Part shown: one piece after another, positions 53,127 to 63,212 of the stretch
Layout of the letters: each line of letters opens with the position of its first letter
Position numbering within the stretch: position 1 is the first letter of the stretch
NCBI GenBank assembly: GCA_017478725.1
Contig: JAFVDD010000012.1
Location: 62,001-126,000 of the forward strand
Length of the DNA: 64,000 nucleotides
Origin: Paludibacteraceae bacterium
Lineage (GTDB): Bacteria; Bacteroidota; Bacteroidia; Bacteroidales; Paludibacteraceae
Direction: 5' to 3'
Program-made: the position numbers and the translations under genes
The notes under the pieces: generated by a model
Told to the model about the DNA's origin: nothing
Database searches by the model: none
What the model saw: the letters and a program-made list of their open reading frames with translations, nothing else

Positions 53127-55340
53127 TTAGAGTAAGTGATAGCTGACCGTCAAACCGGCCATGACGATGCTTACCATCGACATCAGTTTGATCAATATAT
53201 TCAAACTCGGTCCGCTCGTATCTTTGAACGGGTCACCTACGGTGTCACCAACTACGGTTGCCTTGTGGCAGTCGCTGCCCTTGCCGCCGAAATGACCTTC
53301 CTCCACATACTTCTTCGCGTTGTCCCACGCACCGCCGGCGTTCGCCATGAACACTGCCAGCACAAACCCCGTGGACAATCCGCCGATCAGCAATCCCAAT
53401 ACGCCTGCTACGCCGAGCACCAAACCGGTGATAATCGGTACGATAATCGCCAAAATACTCGGCAGCAGCATCTCATGCTGCGCACCGCGGGTGGAAATCT
53501 CCACGCAGCGTGCGTAGTCGGGATCAGCCTTGCCTTCCAATATACCCTTTATTGTCTGGAACTGACGGCGCACTTCCTCCACCATCTTCTGCGCCGCACG
53601 GCCTACTGCGTTCATCGTCAGACCGCAGAACAGGAACGCCATCATCGAGCCGATGAAGATACCTACCAGCACGATCGGGTTCATCAGATTGACGTTATAC
53701 GCATCCATGAAATCCACCAGCGTTGCCTTGGCAGCCTCTACGCCGTTAGGCAGTGCCTCGCCGGTGCGGATCAACGCAATCTTGATTTCCTCTACATACG
53801 AAGCCAACAAAGCCAATGCCGTCAGAGCAGCCGAACCGATGGCAAAGCCCTTGCCGGTAGCAGCAGTCGTGTTTCCGAGTGCATCCAGCGCGTCCGTGCG
53901 TTGGCGTACCTCTGCCGGCAGACCGCTCATCTCCGCATTACCGCCTGCATTGTCGGCTATCGGACCGTAAGCATCTGTGGCAAGCGTGATACCAAGCGTC
54001 GAGAGCATGCCGACTGCCGCGATACCTATGCCGTACAAACCCATACTGAGGTTGGCGGCGCTGAACTCTACATGGAAACCGTTGGCGCACAAATACGCCA
54101 AAATAATCGCCACACCTACCGTAATCACAGGAACAGCCGTACTCAGCATACCTAATCCTAAACCGCTGATAATCACCGTTGCAGGACCGGTCTGCGAACT
54201 CTCGCTCACTTTCTGCGTCGGCTTGTAACTCTGCGAAGTGTAATACTCAGTGCTCTGACCGATGATGACACCGGCAAGCAAACCGACAACCACCGAAAGA
54301 CTAACCTGCCACCACTGGCTTGTTTCCGTGCCGAACAGCCACGCGAAAATACCGAACGTAGCCACGGCTATCAGGCAAGCCGCCGTGTTGGTGCCTATGC
54401 TCAGCGCACGCAGCAACTCTTTCATGCCGGCGCCCTCTTTCGTCTTCACCAGATAAATACCTATTATACTCAGCAGCACACCGCAAGCCGCTATCAGCGA
54501 TGGCGCCAGAACGGCTTTCAACTGCATACCTTCTACCGCCGCACCCGCAAAGGCAGATGCGCCCAAAGCCATCGTCGCTAAAATACTGCCGGCGTAACTC
54601 TCATACAAATCGGCGCCCATACCGGCTACGTCACCTACGTTGTCACCCACATTATCCGCAATCGTGGCAGGATTACGCGGATCGTCCTCCGGGATGTTAT
54701 ACTCGGTCTTACCTACCAAATCGGCGCCCACATCAGCAGCCTTGGTGTAAATACCACCGCCTACACGGGCAAACAGAGCCTGGGTCGAAGCACCCATTCC
54801 GAAGGTCAGCATAGTGGTCGTGATAGTAATAAGGTCCGCGTCTGCGCCCACGAGCGCGAGAAGACCCGTTTTCTGCAAAATCAGGAACCATCCCGCGATG
54901 TCCAGCAGCGCCAGACCTACCACCGTCAGACCCATTACGGCACCTGAACGGAAAGCCACCTGCAGACCTGCGTTCAGGCTCTGACGAGCCGCATTAGCAG
55001 TACGCGCGGACGCATAAGTCGCGGTCTTCATGCCGAAGAAACCTGCCAGACCGGAGAAGAAACCGCCGGTAAGGAAAGCGAACCAGACGATTCCGTTCTG
55101 CAAATTGAAATAAGCCATTACGGCGAACACGGCAGCCAGCACAACGAAAACAATCGTCACTACTTTGTACTGCTGTTTCAAATACGCCATCGCACCCTGA
55201 CGGACATGCGATGCAATCTTCTTCATCAATTCGGTGCCTTCGTCTTTGCCCAGCATCGAACGGTAGAAATAGTACGCGAACCCCAACGCCAATACCGACG
55301 CCGCCAGTACTACGTACATCAATGTAGTTAAGTCAGTCAT
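53127..55340 (-). CDS. hppA: K+-stimulated membrane-bound pyrophosphatase
   Basis: The 737-residue product has about 16 hydrophobic segments and the pyrophosphate-site motifs [18 protein letters not shown] and [18 protein letters not shown]. The segment [17 protein letters not shown] has Ala where K+-independent enzymes have Lys, so it should require K+. It couples PPi hydrolysis to pumping of Na+ and/or H+; Bacteroides enzymes of this type pump both. Its message has a leader of about 165 nt that contains five 22-bp repeats. It is divergent from ppdK, another PPi-linked enzyme. Confidence 0.94.
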   Translation of the reverse strand: MTDLTTLMYVVLAASVLALGFAYYFYRSMLGKDEGTELMKKIASHVRQGAMAYLKQQYKVVTIVFVVLAAVFAVMAYFNLQNGIVWFAFLTGGFFSGLAGFFGMKTATYASARTANAARQSLNAGLQVAFRSGAVMGLTVVGLALLDIAGWFLILQKTGLLALVGADADLITITTTMLTFGMGASTQALFARVGGGIYTKAADVGADLVGKTEYNIPEDDPRNPATIADNVGDNVGDVAGMGADLYESYAGSILATMALGASAFAGAAVEGMQLKAVLAPSLIAACGVLLSIIGIYLVKTKEGAGMKELLRALSIGTNTAACLIAVATFGIFAWLFGTETSQWWQVSLSVVVGLLAGVIIGQSTEYYTSQSYKPTQKVSESSQTGPATVIISGLGLGMLSTAVPVITVGVAIILAYLCANGFHVEFSAANLSMGLYGIGIAAVGMLSTLGITLATDAYGPIADNAGGNAEMSGLPAEVRQRTDALDALGNTTAATGKGFAIGSAALTALALLASYVEEIKIALIRTGEALPNGVEAAKATLVDFMDAYNVNLMNPIVLVGIFIGSMMAFLFCGLTMNAVGRAAQKMVEEVRRQFQTIKGILEGKADPDYARCVEISTRGAQHEMLLPSILAIIVPIITGLVLGVAGVLGLLIGGLSTGFVLAVFMANAGGAWDNAKKYVEEGHFGGKGSDCHKATVVGDTVGDPFKDTSGPSLNILIKLMSMVSIVMAGLTVSYHLL

Positions 55341-55391
55341 AATTATTTTGTGTTTTTATGGTTGATATATCCTTTTGGAAGAAAGCACATC

Positions 55392-55501
55392 CTCTTTTTC
55401 GTGGGAACTTGTACCCTTTTTCGGAGGAACACCTACCCTTTTTCGGGGGAACTTGTACCCTTTTTCGGAGGAACACCTACCCTTTTTCGGGGAAGCCTGT
55501 G
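55392..55501. repeat. 22-bp tandem repeat in the hppA leader (5 units)
   Basis: Units start at 55392, 55414, 55436, 55458 and 55480. They share CTTTTTCGGRGGAAC and alternate CTTGTA and CACCTA ends, giving a 44-bp higher order. Because 22 is not a multiple of three and no gene overlaps, it is non-coding. It is transcribed as part of the hppA leader on the minus strand. Confidence 0.88.
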
Positions 55502-55512
55502 CAATCAGTCTG

Positions 55513-55544
55513 CAAAGATACAACAAAATTTCTACATACACAAA
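55513..55544 (-). promoter_or_regulatory. Bacteroidota-type promoter for hppA
   Basis: On the minus strand: TTTG (55544-55541), 20 bp, TATCTTTG (55520-55513). It is followed by the 22-bp repeats and the gene at 55340. Confidence 0.82.
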
Positions 55545-55578
55545 TTTTCCTCTAATTTTTATATTTTTTACACATATA

Positions 55579-55610
55579 CTTGCATATATGATTTTTTTTT
55601 TGTACCTTTG
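55579..55610 (+). promoter_or_regulatory. Bacteroidota-type promoter for ppdK
   Basis: CTTG (55579-55582) followed by CATATAT, 20 bp, TACCTTTG (55603-55610). The leader of about 205 nt contains the 11-bp TCGG array. Confidence 0.84.
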
Positions 55611-55666
55611 CACTCGAATTGTTCGCTGACTTCCCTTGCGGCAATTTCAAACACGCCAGAATCAGT

Positions 55667-55726
55667 TCGGGAGCGCATCGGGCTCGCCTCGGAAGCGCAT
55701 CGGGTCCGCATCGGGTCAATATCGTA
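55667..55726. repeat. 11-bp-periodic TCGG array in the ppdK leader (6 copies)
   Basis: TCGG (TCGT in the last) starts at 55667, 55678, 55689, 55700, 55711 and 55722, exactly 11 bp apart. It is the same type as the array at 33863, in the same orientation relative to the downstream gene. Confidence 0.9.
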
Positions 55727-55823
55727 TCATACCCAACCTTATAATATACATAGTATATTATCCCGTGATTTTAGAAAAACACCTTAAAAATGTCTAATAT
55801 TTAACTCATTAATATATATTAAA

Positions 55824-58553
55824 ATGGAAAAGAAGAAAAGAGTTTATACCTTTGGCAACGGTAAAGCCGAGGGTAATGCACAAATGCGCGAGCTGCTGGG
55901 CGGCAAGGGCGCTAACTGTGCCGAGATGAACCTCGTAGGCGTTCCTGTGCCTCCCGGTTTCACCATCACTACCGAAGTTTGTAATGAATACTACCAGGTT
56001 GGTCAGGAGAAAATCGTTGCTGAACTGACAGAAGAAGTAGAAGCAGCTGTTAAGCATGTAGAGGAACTGATGAACTGCAAGTTCGGCGATCCGAAGAACC
56101 CGCTGCTCGTTTCCGTTCGTTCGGGTGCACGTGCATCCATGCCGGGTATGATGGATACCATCCTCAACCTCGGTCTGAACGACACCGTAGCTGAAGGTAT
56201 GGTGGCTAAGACCAACAACCCGCATTTCGTATATGACTCCTACCGCCGTTTCGTACAGATGTACGGCGACGTCGTGCTGGGCATGAAGCCGGTCAACAAG
56301 ACCGACATCGATCCGTTTGAGGCGATCATCGAGGAAGTAAAAGCCATCCGTGGCATCAAACTGGACAAGGACCTCAACGTAGATGAGCTCAAGCTCCTCG
56401 TAGCCCGCTTCAAAACGGCTATCAAAGAGCAGACGGGCAAGGATTTCCCGAACGACCCGATCGAGCAACTCTGGGGTGCCATCTGCGCAGTATTCCGTTC
56501 TTGGATGAACGAGCGCGCTATCCTCTATCGTAAGATGGAAGGAATTCCTGACGAGTGGGGAACCGCCGTTAGCGTTATGGCAATGGTCTTCGGTAACATG
56601 GGCGAGACCTCCGCTACCGGTGTTTGCTTCTCTCGTGACGCCGCTACGGGCGAGAACCTCTTCAACGGCGAGTATCTTGTCAACGCACAGGGCGAAGACG
56701 TGGTAGCCGGTATCCGTACTCCGCAGCAGATCACCCTCGAGGGCAGCCGCCGTTGGGCAGCGCTCCAAGGCATCAGCGAGGAAGAGCGTGCTACCAAATA
56801 TCCGTCTATGGAAGAGGCTATGCCGGCGCTCTACGCCGAACTCAACGCCATCCAGCAGAAACTCGAGGACCACTACCGCGACATGCAGGATATGGAGTTT
56901 ACGGTGCAAGAAGGAAAGCTCTGGTTCCTCCAGACTCGTAACGGCAAACGTACCGGTACTGCCATGGTGAAGATTGCTATGGATCTCGTTCGCGAAGGTG
57001 TTATCTCCGAGAAGGAGGCCATTCTTCGCTGCGAACCGCAGAAACTGGATGAACTGCTCCACCCTGTTTTCGACAAGGACGCTTTGAAGAAAGCCAAGGT
57101 CATCACCCAGGGTCTGCCCGCTTCGCCGGGTGCAGCTTGCGGCCAGATCGTCTTCCATGCGGACGATGCACAGGAATGGCACCAGAACGGTCACAAGGTA
57201 GTGATGGTACGTATCGAGACCAGCCCTGAAGACCTCGCAGGTATGTCGGCAGCCGAGGGTATTCTCACCGCTCGCGGTGGTATGACCTCGCACGCAGCTG
57301 TGGTAGCTCGTGGTATGGGTAAGTGCTGCGTTTCCGGCGCAGGTGCTATCCAAGTGGACTACAAAGCCAAGACCGTTAAGATTGAGGGCGTTACCTACAA
57401 AGAGGGTGACTACATCTCTCTCAACGGTTCGACAGGACAAGTTTACGCAGGTGAGATTCCGACCAAGGCTGCTGAGCTTAGCGGTGACTTCAAGGACCTC
57501 ATGGACCTCTGCGACAAATATACACACCTTCAGGTGCGTACCAATGCCGACACACCGCACGACGCTGCTGTCGCACGTGCTTTCGGTGCCAAGGGTATCG
57601 GTTTGACACGTACCGAGCATATGTTCTTCGACGACCAGAAGATTATCGCTATGCGTGAGATGATTCTTGCCAAGGACAGCGAGGGCCGCGAGAAAGCACT
57701 CGCCAAACTGCTGCCCTACCAGAAGGCGGACTTCAAGGGTATCCTCGAGGCGATGGACGGTTGTCCGGTCAATATCCGTCTGCTCGATCCTCCTTTGCAT
57801 GAGTTCGTACCCCATGATCTCGCAGGCCAGCAGGTGATGGCTAAGGAGATGGGCGTTTCCGTAGAAGAGATTCAGACACGTGTTGCTCAATTGGCAGAGA
57901 ACAACCCGATGCTCGGTCACCGTGGTTGCCGTCTGGGTATCACCTTCCCGGAGATCACCGCTATGCAGACCCGCGCTATCCTCTCCGCTGCTTGCGAACT
58001 CAAGAAAGAGGGCAAGAACCCGATGCCGGAGATCATGGTACCGCTGATCGGTATCCTCTATGAGTTGAAACAACAGAAAGAGATCATCCAGCGCGTGGCG
58101 AAAGAAGTATTCGCTGAGTATGGCGTAGAGGTAGAGTTCGAGATCGGTACGATGATTGAGATTCCGCGTGCAGCCCTGACTGCTGACCGCATCGCTACCG
58201 AGGCACAATACTTCTCCTTCGGTACCAACGACTTGACGCAGATGACCTTCGGTTACAGCCGTGACGACATCGCTTCGTTCTTGCCGGCTTATCTGGAGAA
58301 GAAGATTCTGAAAGTCGATCCGTTCCAAGTGCTTGACCAGAATGGTGTTGGCCAGCTCATTAAGATGGCGGTAGAGAAAGGTCGTGCCGTTCGTCCGGGA
58401 CTCCGTACAGGTATCTGCGGCGAGCACGGAGGAGAACCCTCCAGCGTCAAATTCTGTGCCCGCGTCGGCATGAACTACGCCTCCTGCTCACCCTTCCGCG
58501 TCCCCATCGCCCGCCTCGCCGCCGCCCAGGCAGCTGTCGAGGATGATAAGTAA
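55824..58553 (+). CDS. ppdK: Pyruvate phosphate dikinase
   Basis: The 909-residue product has the nucleotide-binding N-terminal domain (LLGGKGANCAEM, PPGFTITTEVC), the swivelling phosphohistidine domain (GGMTSHAAVVARGMGK, with the catalytic His), and the C-terminal PEP domain (GTNDLTQMTFGYSRDD; GICGEHGGEP). It interconverts pyruvate, ATP and phosphate with PEP, AMP and PPi. Codon use is strongly biased, in keeping with high expression, and a very long antisense open frame results. A terminator lies 24 bp after the stop. Confidence 0.96.
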   Translation: MEKKKRVYTFGNGKAEGNAQMRELLGGKGANCAEMNLVGVPVPPGFTITTEVCNEYYQVGQEKIVAELTEEVEAAVKHVEELMNCKFGDPKNPLLVSVRSGARASMPGMMDTILNLGLNDTVAEGMVAKTNNPHFVYDSYRRFVQMYGDVVLGMKPVNKTDIDPFEAIIEEVKAIRGIKLDKDLNVDELKLLVARFKTAIKEQTGKDFPNDPIEQLWGAICAVFRSWMNERAILYRKMEGIPDEWGTAVSVMAMVFGNMGETSATGVCFSRDAATGENLFNGEYLVNAQGEDVVAGIRTPQQITLEGSRRWAALQGISEEERATKYPSMEEAMPALYAELNAIQQKLEDHYRDMQDMEFTVQEGKLWFLQTRNGKRTGTAMVKIAMDLVREGVISEKEAILRCEPQKLDELLHPVFDKDALKKAKVITQGLPASPGAACGQIVFHADDAQEWHQNGHKVVMVRIETSPEDLAGMSAAEGILTARGGMTSHAAVVARGMGKCCVSGAGAIQVDYKAKTVKIEGVTYKEGDYISLNGSTGQVYAGEIPTKAAELSGDFKDLMDLCDKYTHLQVRTNADTPHDAAVARAFGAKGIGLTRTEHMFFDDQKIIAMREMILAKDSEGREKALAKLLPYQKADFKGILEAMDGCPVNIRLLDPPLHEFVPHDLAGQQVMAKEMGVSVEEIQTRVAQLAENNPMLGHRGCRLGITFPEITAMQTRAILSAACELKKEGKNPMPEIMVPLIGILYELKQQKEIIQRVAKEVFAEYGVEVEFEIGTMIEIPRAALTADRIATEAQYFSFGTNDLTQMTFGYSRDDIASFLPAYLEKKILKVDPFQVLDQNGVGQLIKMAVEKGRAVRPGLRTGICGEHGGEPSSVKFCARVGMNYASCSPFRVPIARLAAAQAAVEDDK

Positions 58554-58576
58554 TCCTTAAAGTCCTTATTCACAAA

Positions 58577-58608
58577 ATCAACGCACTCTCAATCTGGAGT
58601 GCGTTGAT
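58577..58608 (+). terminator. Hairpin terminator after ppdK
   Basis: ATCAACGCACTC and GAGTGCGTTGAT form a perfect 12-bp stem with an 8-nt loop, followed by GGTTTTA. Confidence 0.75.
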
Positions 58609-58624
58609 GGTTTTACCCGTCGCT

Positions 58625-58660
58625 TACGAGCGACATACGGGACGGATACGAGACGATAAT
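58625..58660. repeat. 11-bp-periodic TAC element
   Basis: TAC recurs at 58625, 58636 and 58647 within units such as GGGACGGATAC, between the ends of two convergent genes. It is a weaker example of the 11-bp class. Confidence 0.5.
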
Positions 58661-58689
58661 GGAATGTTGGGATTATTGATTCCCTATAC

Positions 58690-58722
58690 CGAAAGCAAGC
58701 AACCTATGGCCGCTTGCTTTCG
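58690..58722 (-). terminator. Hairpin after the BspA-like gene
   Basis: CGAAAGCAAGC (58690-58700) and GCTTGCTTTCG (58712-58722) form an 11-bp stem with an 11-nt loop, 26 bp beyond the BspA-like stop. No T-tract; a terminator role is likely from position. Confidence 0.6.
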
Positions 58723-58747
58723 CTTATTGTACATCACTCTTCGTACT

Positions 58748-61700
58748 TTACCTCACTTCTTGTCCTTGCATCGTATAGGTCTTGTCGCCGCGGAGGATAT
58801 AGATTTGACCGTTTACTACTATTTTGCGTGGAGATGAATCAATTGTCTGGTTAATCAAATCAGTCGAAGCGTCCTCACCTGTAGAGAAAGACCCCTCTTG
58901 AGATTCGATGACTTCATTATTATCATCTAAAGCAGTCCAATCATAATAGTATATATTATTAGGATCCAATCCGGTTATAGTGAATAGCAGTCCCGTTTGA
59001 CCTTGAGAGGTTACCTCCTCATCTGCGGCTCGTTTCATCGGAGCGTGTGAACGAGCAGGAGCATGATAATACGACTCAAAGTCAATATTCAGTAGAATAC
59101 CTGCCGCACTAAACGTGAGTGTACAAATACGTTGCGTATGATATATATCCGCCCAAATAGTTAGCTTGTAAGAATAGGAGCCAAAGATTATCGGCCACAA
59201 GAACGTTGCAGAAGTTGGCGTGACGGATACTTCTACATTCTCCTGAGGGGTTGTTGTGCAGTCGTTATACTTGATTCTAAAGATATCCACGGAATCACAC
59301 CCATAATACATGGTATCTGTAGTAGCTGCGTAATAAATATTCTCTTTGTAAACAAACGCTTCACCTTGACACATTTCAAACTCATGTCTCAATGTATCTG
59401 GTTTACCGACTTGGATGGTAAATGTGAAATCATCTGGCTCATATAACACAAACGGACATTCTTTATGAGCATAAATCCTTGCTTGAACATTATAAGTACC
59501 TGCATGCACGTAGGTATGCGCTGTTTGAATATAGCCATTCTCAATTTGCGTACCATCATCGAAATTCCAATCTATTCTATCTATGATATTTGTTCCAATT
59601 TGTGCGTTGAATACAAGCGGCTCATCAACACAGAAACGATTATCCACGCTTGCATCATCCACAACTGTTTGTGTTCCGACCTCAATTCCTTGGGTAATGG
59701 CCGCGGCTCCAACAGCATAAGAGTAACTCTCATCGTAGCCATGACCATAAACATGCGCAATAAAGCCGTTCTCGTTCGTTAGACGGAATACTTTCTCGCT
59801 CATGGGATTCGTATCATCGGCTAAGAATTTCCGCGCGTATGAATATTGCGGATTACCAGGCACAGGAGCGAACTCCAAAGAAATATCGTGTTGCAGCGCA
59901 GACGAAAGTTTAGTGAGTGGCGCATCTTCCGTGCGGCAAACCACATTGACAAAATGACGTGTTGTTTTATCCGTTCCGCAAATACCAAATGTAATATCTT
60001 TCATCCGTTGCTCTATCGGAGAAATCCACACCATAGCTGGATCTCCATAGGATTTTGAAGAATCACCTGATACAGGAATAGATTCTGACTCTTGAGCTTG
60101 ATACTTACATCCCACATCGTATAAATATACAGCAACAGGGCAAGTACTTTCAAGATAGGAAGCATTTTGCTGGACGACAGCGGGAATAGGTTTTCCTAGA
60201 TTGTTGTATGTCCTGGTCATATCCCCTATACTGAGTTCAAACTCAAATGTTTCCCCTCTATTGATAGTAGCCATGTATAATCCATCAATGCTCAATTCTG
60301 TGCCATCTTCCTGCGCCATTACACGTATACGATTTGCATCTTTTTGGAGCGAACGCGTAATTACAAATTGAGTTCCCCAATAGTCAAGCGGCATAGCTTG
60401 TTCATAGAGACAGTCACGATTTCCTCGTCCTCCATTGGGGATGCGAGTGAAGGTATTTCCTTGGAAAACTGCTATCTTCTTACCATTTTGCGCTATGACA
60501 TGACTTCCTGCTAGTGAGTTTTCACTCTTAGAAAGAACATAATATGTCTGTCCTTTATTTAACGTTACTACGTATTTTTCGTTCTCAATGTGATTATCTG
60601 CAGTTGTAGATGTAGGAGTAATTTCGATGTTTGTATCATCTTCAGTGGCAAGGATTGTAAACTCTGTATAAGAGGAACCATTATTATTGAAAGGAGGATA
60701 GTCCTGTGTATAATATTCAGATTGAAGAACTGGTGTGGGGAGAACAAATGCCGCATCATATGAATAAGGTCTTCGCTGGGCTGCAAACACTGAAACATCT
60801 TTGTCCGTAGTCAGATGAATACCCAAATCGAGCGTCTTTCCAGCAATTGATTCCACCGCAGAGAATGAATTTGAATGCGTGGGATACCAATAGTTCAATG
60901 GAATGTCATCCGTTGTAAACATTATCCACTCATTTGCCCCGACTTCTCGACGTATTTCCCAATCTGGGATATTTGGATTGTTAATCGTAATTGTAGTTTG
61001 CTCTTTCGTAGAAACAGCAATAAACGGAGTAACAGCACCACTAGCATCGGGATCTACAGCCAATGTGAGTGCCACCCAGAAATCGCGTCCTTCAGTGGAT
61101 AGCTGCGAGGACGCATAATGTTGCTCTGTTTCTCTCCTATGCACAAGGAAAGTATCTGCAAACACATCCCCACACTCTGTGACCGCACTATATTTCACCC
61201 ATGCAGAAGTGTATTCTCCGGAAGGTAAGAATTCCGATGACACATAGGTATTCGCCGTTTTGTCTATTCCTATTGAATATGACCATTTTATAGAAGTAAT
61301 TTCAGGTGCGAAACGATTTGCATCTGCAAATGCCTTTTGTAAAGCCTTTTCTGCATTCACATAATAGATTCTACCAGCTTGCATAATTGGGTAGTCCGAC
61401 TCTGCAAGCGTTGGTCGCATGTTCGTTTTTACAAACAAATAATATTTGCCGATTACTGTATCCTTCGTAATGACATATTCCTGTCCATCTTCTGGAGATA
61501 CAAATGCTTCTCCTTTACATACAATTCTTTTCACGCCCTCAATGTATTCCGGGACAACCTCAAAGTGATTGCCTTCTACCAATTGTACTGTACGAGGGTT
61601 ATCTATATTGCCGTCACTCCATTGAGTGAAGAAGTATCCAGCCCGTTCTTCGGCTTGGAAGATAAGAGTACTATTATTCAGACAAGTAGGTTCTTGTGAG

Positions 61701-62923
61701 ACAAATGCATCGCCCACAGAGTAATCGAAAGCGCCTCCGACGGGTGTCCAGTATTTCCAGATATACGCAGTAGTATATGCCTGCTCGGAGCCACACGGTA
61801 CATGCAGGGCAAAGTTATATGAGCTAGTAAAGAAACGACTCTCGCGCTCGTTAGTTGGCGGGACAACGGCATAGCAGGTCACAGTAGATAAGTTTGCACA
61901 ATCATAAAACGCACTCGCTTCTATCGTCGTAACGCTGCTTGGGATGGTTAAAGAAGTGATTGCCGCACGTCTGAATGCCTCTTGTCCGATACTGGTTAGC
62001 GTATTCGGCAAATAGATAGAAACTATCGTGCTACAGTTTCTAAATGCATAATTCCCGACCCTTGTTACTCCTTCTTCTATCACAACAGAGCGGATAGGCA
62101 GATATCCTTTTGCTCCCATGTGACTATCGTTATTATACCAAGGTGTGTTTTTCTCGCTGCCATAGTCCGCCATTGCACCTTTTCCGCTGATAGTCAGCAC
62201 TCCGTCACAATCAAGCGACCAATTCAGGCTGTCTCCGCAAGTGCCTGTTTTAGGTTCTTGAACTCCGAAATTAGCTATCAACTCTACATCGCTAGTTATT
62301 CTGTAACTACGAGAAACAGAACCTTGGCAGAAATATCCATTACCATCGCTCCAGCTGAGAACCGAATATCCTTCTTTTGCGACAGCCTCCAAATTCACAT
62401 AGGTTCCATATTCATATTCTCCATTTATTTCAGTATTTACAGTTCCTTTGGTTTCATCGGAAGAGGAAATTGTAAGTGTGTATATATTCGGAGCGAACTC
62501 CGCTGTAAAAGTAGTGTCTTGAGTCAATACTATCGTACGCGGATTATCCGTCACACTATCCAACCATTGTACAAAATGATAACCATTATATGGAAAAGCT
62601 TCAATAGTAATCGTTGAGCCTTCTTGATAAAAGCCACTTCCGTTGATATAGCCATTCCCGTTTGTATTCAAAGAAACAGTTCTGCAATCGTACATCAGCG
62701 TAAGTGCCAATTCATATACCGAATCGCAGCCTTCCACCGTCTTCAGACTATCGTAATATACACTGTCAATTGAATAATAATTGCCACGCCAATAATAGCT
62801 GTTTCCCTCGCAAATAAATGCTTCTTCTTGAAACAAATAGTCGTGGCATGTTGGCTCGTCATTAGCCAATAGAGTTCCTGCGCTCACGACAAGCATAATA
62901 AGAAGAGTACTGATTTTTTTCAT
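58748..62923 (-). CDS. BspA-like leucine-rich-repeat surface protein
   Basis: The 1391-residue product has a signal peptide (KKISTLLIMLVVSAGTLLA), two InlB-type beta-grasp repeats (about 80-220), a BspA-style leucine-rich block (about 225-350: GTCGDSLNWSLDCDGVLTIS, then IGQEAFRRAAITSLTIPSS), an IgGFc-binding-like region from about 605, a PKD domain (about 1111-1155, DWNFDDGTQI) and a C-terminal RKIVVNGQIYILRGDKTYT tail found in many exported Bacteroidales proteins. It is probably a cell-surface adhesin or host-interaction protein. A long structured leader precedes it. The ATG at 62923 gives a clean signal peptide; an ATG ten codons upstream is less likely. Confidence 0.87.
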   Translation of the reverse strand: MKKISTLLIMLVVSAGTLLANDEPTCHDYLFQEEAFICEGNSYYWRGNYYSIDSVYYDSLKTVEGCDSVYELALTLMYDCRTVSLNTNGNGYINGSGFYQEGSTITIEAFPYNGYHFVQWLDSVTDNPRTIVLTQDTTFTAEFAPNIYTLTISSSDETKGTVNTEINGEYEYGTYVNLEAVAKEGYSVLSWSDGNGYFCQGSVSRSYRITSDVELIANFGVQEPKTGTCGDSLNWSLDCDGVLTISGKGAMADYGSEKNTPWYNNDSHMGAKGYLPIRSVVIEEGVTRVGNYAFRNCSTIVSIYLPNTLTSIGQEAFRRAAITSLTIPSSVTTIEASAFYDCANLSTVTCYAVVPPTNERESRFFTSSYNFALHVPCGSEQAYTTAYIWKYWTPVGGAFDYSVGDAFVSQEPTCLNNSTLIFQAEERAGYFFTQWSDGNIDNPRTVQLVEGNHFEVVPEYIEGVKRIVCKGEAFVSPEDGQEYVITKDTVIGKYYLFVKTNMRPTLAESDYPIMQAGRIYYVNAEKALQKAFADANRFAPEITSIKWSYSIGIDKTANTYVSSEFLPSGEYTSAWVKYSAVTECGDVFADTFLVHRRETEQHYASSQLSTEGRDFWVALTLAVDPDASGAVTPFIAVSTKEQTTITINNPNIPDWEIRREVGANEWIMFTTDDIPLNYWYPTHSNSFSAVESIAGKTLDLGIHLTTDKDVSVFAAQRRPYSYDAAFVLPTPVLQSEYYTQDYPPFNNNGSSYTEFTILATEDDTNIEITPTSTTADNHIENEKYVVTLNKGQTYYVLSKSENSLAGSHVIAQNGKKIAVFQGNTFTRIPNGGRGNRDCLYEQAMPLDYWGTQFVITRSLQKDANRIRVMAQEDGTELSIDGLYMATINRGETFEFELSIGDMTRTYNNLGKPIPAVVQQNASYLESTCPVAVYLYDVGCKYQAQESESIPVSGDSSKSYGDPAMVWISPIEQRMKDITFGICGTDKTTRHFVNVVCRTEDAPLTKLSSALQHDISLEFAPVPGNPQYSYARKFLADDTNPMSEKVFRLTNENGFIAHVYGHGYDESYSYAVGAAAITQGIEVGTQTVVDDASVDNRFCVDEPLVFNAQIGTNIIDRIDWNFDDGTQIENGYIQTAHTYVHAGTYNVQARIYAHKECPFVLYEPDDFTFTIQVGKPDTLRHEFEMCQGEAFVYKENIYYAATTDTMYYGCDSVDIFRIKYNDCTTTPQENVEVSVTPTSATFLWPIIFGSYSYKLTIWADIYHTQRICTLTFSAAGILLNIDFESYYHAPARSHAPMKRAADEEVTSQGQTGLLFTITGLDPNNIYYYDWTALDDNNEVIESQEGSFSTGEDASTDLINQTIDSSPRKIVVNGQIYILRGDKTYTMQGQEVR

Positions 62924-62984
62924 AATGTATATTGTTTTAAAGTTATTATACAAAAAATGGACGTTCCTTATCCATTTCGAGGCT

Positions 62985-63075
62985 GTGAGAAATGCCTATG
63001 TACCGATAAGTCACGTCCACGTTTGGAGTGGACGCTTGTGACTTATTATTGGTACATTCTCAAAACTTCTCACAT
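62985..63075. repeat. Long imperfect hairpin in the BspA-like leader
   Basis: Arms GTGAGAA / TTCTCAC (outer), TGTACC / GGTACA (middle) and AAGTCAC / GTGACTT with TCCAC / GTGGA (inner) pair around a short GTTTGGA loop. It lies between the promoter at 63213-63244 and the start at 62923. Confidence 0.7.
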
Positions 63076-63212
63076 TCCGAAATGCCAATAAATCGCAACG
63101 CGTATATTTCAATTATGTAGCTGCACACCTGCAGCGTCTCTATTTTCCGTCCGAAGTAGGACGCTATTATTCTTTATGCATGCAATTTACATATGCATGA
63201 CTATTTTGCCTG

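Noticed and set aside
55392-55501. CRISPR-like array
   Set aside because: Units are directly adjacent with no spacers and there are no cas genes; it is a simple tandem repeat.
55809-58427. Very long open frame (872 codons) antisense to ppdK
   Set aside because: It mirrors ppdK exactly, has no family signature, and arises from the strong codon bias of a highly expressed gene.
58604-58837. Small gene after ppdK on the plus strand
   Set aside because: It spans two hairpins and runs into the antisense of the BspA-like gene end; no family resemblance.
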